Origin: Gemmatimonadota bacterium
Lineage (GTDB): Bacteria > Gemmatimonadota > Gemmatimonadetes > Longimicrobiales > Gaopeijiaceae
Direction: 5' to 3'
DNA length: 64,000 nt
NCBI GenBank assembly: GCA_016209885.1
Contig: JACQVF010000047.1
Location: 1-64,000 of the forward strand
In this document: in pieces, positions 62,969 through 64,000 of the stretch
Layout of the letters: the number at the start of each line of letters is the position of its first letter
How positions within the stretch are numbered: the stretch's first letter is position 1
Translations under genes and position numbers: made by a program
Notes under the pieces: model-generated
Database searches by the model: none
What the model was told of the DNA's origin: nothing
What the model saw: only the letters and a program-made list of their open reading frames with translations

Positions 62969-64000
62969 ATGAGGGCGAAGGGGTATCGCTGGGCCGTGGG
63001 GTTCGTGGTCACCCTGCTCTTTCTGGCGCTGGCGCTGCGCCGGGTGGAGTGGGGAAGGACCGCGGCGACGCTCAAGGGAGCGGATCCGCTGATCCTGGCG
63101 GCGGGTGCGGTGTTCCTGCTGGGCACGTTCGTGCTGTTCTCCATTCGCTGGCGGGTGCTTCTCTCCGCCACGGCGCGCGTGCGCGTGCGAGATACGTTCT
63201 CCTGCATCATGATCGGCTACTTCACGAATACGGTGTTGCCGTTCCGGCTCGGCGACCTGGCGCGTGCGGCGCTGATGGGGAGGCGGTACAGGGCCGGGAC
63301 CGGTCTGGTGCTGGGGAGTGTGGTCCTGGAGCGGGTGCTGGACGCGCTCACGGTGCTGTCGCTGGCGGCCGGCCTTTCGTTCGTGGTTCCGGTGCCCGTC
63401 CTGGTGCGTGCGGGCATGACGAGCCTGACAGCGGTTGCGCTGGTAGCGCTGGCGGTGCTGTGGGCTCTGGCGGTCGGGCGGACGAAGGTGGCCGCGCTCA
63501 TGGCGCGCGTGGCCAGGTTTCTGCCGTGGCGGGTGACCCAACGGCTGTCGGGCTTGGTGCAACGGTTCGCGCTCGGGTTGAGCGCCTTGAGGGATGGGCG
63601 TCAGCTTGTGCAGGTGGCGGTGCTCTCGCTGGTGGCGTGGGGGGTGGCCGGTCTCAGCACGGTGCTCTGGGTGGAGGCCTTCCATCTCGGCGCTCCCTGG
63701 TATGCGGGGTTCTTCGTCCTGGCGGTGATCAACCTGGGCGCGGCGATCCCCGCATCACCCGGGAGCATCGGGGTCTATCACTACATGGCGATGCTCGCGC
63801 TTTCGGTCTGGGTGACGGACAAGAGCGTGGCTCTCGCCTACGCCGTTGGAACGCACGGAGTGATGGTGCTGATCAATGTGTTGATCGGCGGCTTCAGCGT
63901 GGCGAGAGAAGGGCTCGCATTAGGGTCTGTGATCACGATGGCGGAGCCCGCGGCGGGTCCGACCCTGGTGGCGGGGGTGGCATCCAGAGGGGCGTCGCAT
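62969..64000 (+). CDS. UPF0104/lysylphosphatidylglycerol synthase-type membrane protein (cut by window end)
   Basis: The frame open from ATG 62969 to the last base (344 codons) codes a polytopic protein with eight or so membrane segments. FSIRWRVLLSATARVRVRDT, GYFTNTVLPFRLGDLARAAL, the Glu-Arg-x-x-Asp in VVLERVLDALTVLSL, and AAIPASPGSIGVYHYM are the family marks. Relatives act as flippases or in lipid-linked sugar handling in polysaccharide clusters. An in-frame GTG at 62954 is an alternative start. It has no stop in the window. Confidence 0.88.
   Translation, partial: MRAKGYRWAVGFVVTLLFLALALRRVEWGRTAATLKGADPLILAAGAVFLLGTFVLFSIRWRVLLSATARVRVRDTFSCIMIGYFTNTVLPFRLGDLARAALMGRRYRAGTGLVLGSVVLERVLDALTVLSLAAGLSFVVPVPVLVRAGMTSLTAVALVALAVLWALAVGRTKVAALMARVARFLPWRVTQRLSGLVQRFALGLSALRDGRQLVQVAVLSLVAWGVAGLSTVLWVEAFHLGAPWYAGFFVLAVINLGAAIPASPGSIGVYHYMAMLALSVWVTDKSVALAYAVGTHGVMVLINVLIGGFSVAREGLALGSVITMAEPAAGPTLVAGVASRGASH

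Noticed and set aside
1-64000. tRNA or rRNA genes
   Set aside because: No cloverleaf with a GTTCGA-type T-loop and matching acceptor stems, and no rRNA-like stretch, was recognised in any spacer by eye.

Overview
The window (about two-thirds G+C, genes dense and almost all on the + strand) is bacterial chromosome made of two joined parts. Positions 1-17381 hold the S10-spc-alpha ribosomal supercluster in the standard bacterial order, starting inside the 3' end of tuf: rpsJ-rplC-rplD-rplW-rplB-rpsS-rplV-rpsC-rplP-rpmC-rpsQ-rplN-rplX-rplE-rpsN-rpsH-rplF-rplR-rpsE-rpmD-rplO-secY-adk-map, then rpmJ-rpsM-rpsK-rpsD-rpoA-rplQ, a membrane-anchored hypothetical protein and rpmB. infA, often found between map and rpmJ, is absent; a well-formed sigma70-type promoter sits there instead. 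L28, L36, S4, S14 and Adk all carry intact Cys-type zinc sites. The best guess is a high-GC non-actinobacterial phylum such as Gemmatimonadota. This is a weak inference from protein character and layout only; no tree or search was run.

A fused SUMT/uroporphyrinogen-III synthase gene (17626-19176), with an eroded-looking methyltransferase half, separates the two parts.

From 19373 to the right edge lies a surface-polysaccharide cluster of about 45 kb. Sub-block A (19373-32636) is a tightly coupled operon: a polytopic protein, five GT4-type transferases plus one further GT-B transferase, a WbbL-like GT2, a Wzx-type flippase, a second GT-C-like protein and the first AsnB-like amidotransferase. 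A DPM/GtrB-like GT2 on the minus strand ends convergently with it. Sub-block B (34075-41556) has a SAM methyltransferase, a WbpA-type UDP-GlcNAc dehydrogenase, a GT4, and rfbC, rfbD and rfbA (no rfbB seen), with a retropepsin-like protein and an FmdB-type zinc ribbon inside. Sub-block C (41917-43533) is regulatory: a NusG-like (UpxY/RfaH-type) antiterminator and a winged-helix/Rossmann regulator, each behind a leader with candidate promoters. Sub-block D (43679-63999+) holds a GDP-mannose-3,5-epimerase homologue, three further sugar-nucleotide SDRs, two more AsnB homologues, a heparinase II/III-like protein, a WecE-type aminotransferase, a Wzm/Wzt-type ABC exporter, a large membrane protein, a GT2, a NodU/CmcH-type carbamoyltransferase, a CBS-nucleotidyltransferase fusion and a partial UPF0104-type membrane protein.

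Taken together the genes would make and export one or more decorated heteropolysaccharides (rhamnose, UDP-GlcNAcA, 4-amino-6-deoxy sugar and GDP-mannose-derived units; likely amide and carbamoyl groups). Both Wzx-type and ABC-type export are encoded. No initiating phosphosugar transferase, Wza or Wzc is visible.

Non-coding structure also stands out: a dispersed 35-bp palindromic repeat (four copies at gene-block boundaries, one supplying the stop codon of an asnB), 7-8 bp tandem repeats in several ribosomal-protein spacers, and a 17-bp stem between tuf and rpsJ. No rRNA, tRNA, CRISPR array or insertion sequence was recognised.
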